Assembly (NCBI GenBank): GCA_946478935.1
Contig: CAMLEL010000126.1
Span: 1-6,954 of the forward strand
Length of the DNA: 6,954 bases
From: an uncultured Armatimonadota bacterium
GTDB taxonomy: Bacteria; Armatimonadota; Fimbriimonadia; Fimbriimonadales; Fimbriimonadaceae
Direction: 5' to 3'
The stretch's first letter is position 1. The number at the start of each line of letters is the position of its first letter. A model generated the notes under the pieces. That model had not been told where the DNA came from, searched no databases, and saw only the letters and a program-made list of their open reading frames with translations. Of the stretch, positions 5,136 to 6,954 are shown in pieces. A program made the translations under genes and the position numbers.

Positions 5136-6007
5136 GTGGAACAACGTCGGCGACGACGCTAACTTTGGATGATATCGTCGCAAAGACGAGCGATCTGCCT
5201 TCGCTTCCGGCAGCGGCGCTTGCCGTTATGCGAGAGACGGACTCCCCGACGGGAACCGCACAAAGCATCGCGAAGTACCTGTCGCAGGATCAGGCGTTGA
5301 CGGCTCGAATCTTGAGACTCGCGAACAGCGCCTATTACGGGCTGTCTCGCCAGATCATGGATGTGCCCGATGCGGTCGTGGTTTTGGGTATGCGATGCAT
5401 CCGCAATCTTTGCATGGTTGCGTCGACCTATCCCTGGATGGTTAAACCGCTCAAGGGATATGGCCTGGGTCCGAAAGAGATGTGGACGCACTCATTCGCC
5501 GTCGCGGTGGGCGCACAGCTTGTAGCCAGCAAGTCCAAGTCGACGATCAGCGACCAGGCGTTCACGGCGGGTCTGCTTCATAACCTCGGCAAGGTTGCGC
5601 TCAGCATTTGGCTCGAAGACAAGCTCGCTGGACTCTTGGCGATCGCCTGCCGCGAAGGCATGACGTTCGATCAGGTCGAGCGCAAGGTGCTTGGATTCGA
5701 CCACTGTGACGTGGGTTCGCACATGGGAGAGGTCTGGAATCTGCCCAAGCCGTTGGTCGACGCGATGAAGTATCACCACAACCCGAACGCCTGCGAGGAC
5801 GAGAATCCGCTGGTCGATTGTGTGCACGTCGCGGACTACCTGACCATGAGCATGGGCCTGGGGCTCGGCGGGGATGGACTCCGATACGACTTTCAAGAGG
5901 AGAGCCTTGCTCGGTTGGGAATCTCCATGGAATCTTTTGACGAGCTTGCGGAGGAGTTCATGATCTCGTACGAACAGCACGAGAGGCTCTTTGAGGACGC
6001 TGCGTGA
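5117..6007 (+). CDS. HDOD domain signalling protein
   Basis: HDOD proteins are relatives of HD phosphohydrolases and usually act as non-catalytic partners in signalling. Of the 296 aa, residues about 15-220 form the HDOD core. It opens with a typical LPSLPAAALAVM (27-38), then DQALTARILRLANSAYYGL (58-76), VVVLGMRCIRNL (87-98), WTHSFAVAVGAQLVA (123-137), GLLHNLGKVAL (152-162), FDHCDVGSHMGEVWNLP (194-210) and a His-His pair at 220-221. The HD doublet reads HN (155-156), so metal-dependent hydrolysis is unlikely. The C-terminal part (about 235-296) is helical and holds no further known domain. The start at ATG 5117 has GGAG 10 bases upstream and overlaps cheD; ATG 5132, overlapping the cheD stop as ATGA, is an alternative but its purine run is too close. 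Its end overlaps the cheB GTG. The setting ties it to chemotaxis or motility output. Confidence 0.9.
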   Translation: MQLEGMSGTTSATTLTLDDIVAKTSDLPSLPAAALAVMRETDSPTGTAQSIAKYLSQDQALTARILRLANSAYYGLSRQIMDVPDAVVVLGMRCIRNLCMVASTYPWMVKPLKGYGLGPKEMWTHSFAVAVGAQLVASKSKSTISDQAFTAGLLHNLGKVALSIWLEDKLAGLLAIACREGMTFDQVERKVLGFDHCDVGSHMGEVWNLPKPLVDAMKYHHNPNACEDENPLVDCVHVADYLTMSMGLGLGGDGLRYDFQEESLARLGISMESFDELAEEFMISYEQHERLFEDAA

Positions 6008-6954
6008 CAAAAACCCGGGTACTTGTCGTAGATGATTCACCTCTCTTGCGGCAGGTCCTTGCGGACATCCTTTCCGGCGAGGCCGACCTTGAAGTGGTGG
6101 GCTTCGCGCGTGATGGAGTTGAGGCACTCGAGCAAGTTGCGACTTTGCGCCCCGATGTTCTGACACTGGACATCGAAATGCCTCGCATGTCGGGATTGGA
6201 GTTCCTCACCGAACTCATGCTCCGTAATCCGCTTCCGGTCGTGATGGTCTCCACGCTGACATCCGCTGGCGCTGAAGCCACACTGTCTGCTTTGGAGAAG
6301 GGAGCAGTCGATTTCGTGTGCAAGCCCCGACATGGCAGCTTCATGGCACTGCGCGAAGTAAAGGAAGAATTGGTCGCCAAGATTCGTAGCGCAGCCAAGG
6401 CGCAGATCCGACCGCGGGTGAAGACGTCGGCGAGAATTGCCGCACCCTTGCAGGCGAGCGATAAGATGGTGCTCATCGCAACGTCTACCGGCGGTCCCCG
6501 GGCACTTTCAATCCTCTTCCAATCGTTGCCGAAAGGGCTTTCGGTTCCGATTCTGATCGTTCAACATATGCCCGCCGGATTCACCGCCAGCTTGGCGGCG
6601 CGTCTCTCCAAGTTCGGAAACATGGATTGCCGTGAAGCCGTGCATAACGAAGAATTGCAGCCGGGGATGGCACTGATGGCGCCCGGAGGTCTCCACATGG
6701 AGGTCAGCGCGGACCGCAGGATTCGCCTGTTCGATGCGCCGCCACTTCATGGCGTCCGACCAGCGGCCGATTACCTCTTTGAATCAGCCGCCTGCCACTT
6801 TGGCCGGCAGTGCCTGGGAGTGGTGCTGACAGGGATGGGCAAGGATGGCGCACGCGGAGCCCAGCAGATTCGGGAGGCGGGTGGCTCCGTCCTAGCCGAA
6901 TGTGAAGCGACTTGCACCGTCTACGGCATGCCAAGGGCCGCTGCTGAGTTGGGA
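6004..6954 (+). CDS. cheB: chemotaxis response regulator methylesterase CheB (3' end outside window)
   Basis: CheB removes methyl groups from receptor glutamates (and can deamidate glutamines) when phosphorylated by CheA. The frame starts at GTG 6004, which overlaps the upstream TGA (GTGA) and has GAGG 7 bases before it. It is open to the window edge (317 residues); about 30 more are expected. The receiver domain (1-~125) has the acidic pair D10-D11, phosphoacceptor D56 (LTLDIEMPRMSG), S83/T84 and K107 (FVCKP). After a linker (about 130-150), the esterase domain has S161 (IATSTGGPRAL), H188 (VQHMPAGFT) and D281 (LTGMGKDGARG), the full catalytic triad. All activity residues are present, so a standard phosphorylation-controlled enzyme is expected. 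It is the last visible gene of the cheC-cheD-HDOD-cheB unit. Confidence 0.96.
   Translation, partial: MTKTRVLVVDDSPLLRQVLADILSGEADLEVVGFARDGVEALEQVATLRPDVLTLDIEMPRMSGLEFLTELMLRNPLPVVMVSTLTSAGAEATLSALEKGAVDFVCKPRHGSFMALREVKEELVAKIRSAAKAQIRPRVKTSARIAAPLQASDKMVLIATSTGGPRALSILFQSLPKGLSVPILIVQHMPAGFTASLAARLSKFGNMDCREAVHNEELQPGMALMAPGGLHMEVSADRRIRLFDAPPLHGVRPAADYLFESAACHFGRQCLGVVLTGMGKDGARGAQQIREAGGSVLAECEATCTVYGMPRAAAELG

Noticed and set aside
5492..6166. Long open frame on the - strand, 224 codons
   Set aside because: It lies antisense to the HDOD and cheB genes, whose motifs are unambiguous; it is Arg/His/Leu-rich noise.
5958..6476. Ser/Thr/Arg-rich open frame on the - strand
   Set aside because: It is the antisense shadow of the cheB receiver domain.

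Overview
The window reads as chromosomal DNA of a free-living, moderately GC-rich bacterium. Gene order and protein style hint at Armatimonadota (Fimbriimonas-like). The hints are an accB–accC–nusB block like that of Gram-positives, a GspG/pilin-like protein ending in a CPxG…YDPxxGxVxCPHPGH module, and a CheC/CheD chemotaxis module. This placement is inference; there is no rRNA or other decisive marker in the window.

Left part (1-967, + strand): the 3' end of an unidentified gene, whose most protein-like reading needs two +1 frame steps, each at a TGA. It is followed by a membrane-anchored hypothetical protein (236-967).

Middle (964-3653, - strand): a tightly overlapping four-gene operon, in transcription order a BCCP/AccB-like protein, a type IV pilin-like protein, AccC (biotin carboxylase) and NusB. 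Every junction overlaps by 1-8 bases. Two things are odd. The AccB-like protein has glycine where the biotin-accepting lysine of EAMKM should be, and a pilin-like gene sits between accB and accC. A TACAAT -10 box lies so close to the accB ATG that the operon is probably read as a near-leaderless mRNA. The operon converges on the upstream hypothetical gene with overlapping stop codons (CTAG).

Intergenic region (3654-4001): a divergent control region of about 350 bases. It holds a perfect 12-bp inverted repeat with a 12-base spacer, two shorter inverted repeats and a small GC hairpin. No tRNA or recognised riboswitch was seen.

Right part (4002-6954, + strand): a chemotaxis/signalling operon, cheC, cheD, an HDOD-domain gene and cheB, with abutting or overlapping genes. 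CheC would dephosphorylate CheY-P, CheD would deamidate receptor glutamines (and bind CheC), CheB would demethylate or deamidate receptors under phosphorylation control, and the HDOD protein is a likely non-catalytic signalling partner. cheB starts at GTG 6004 and runs off the window without a stop. No cheA, cheW, cheY, cheR or receptor gene is visible.
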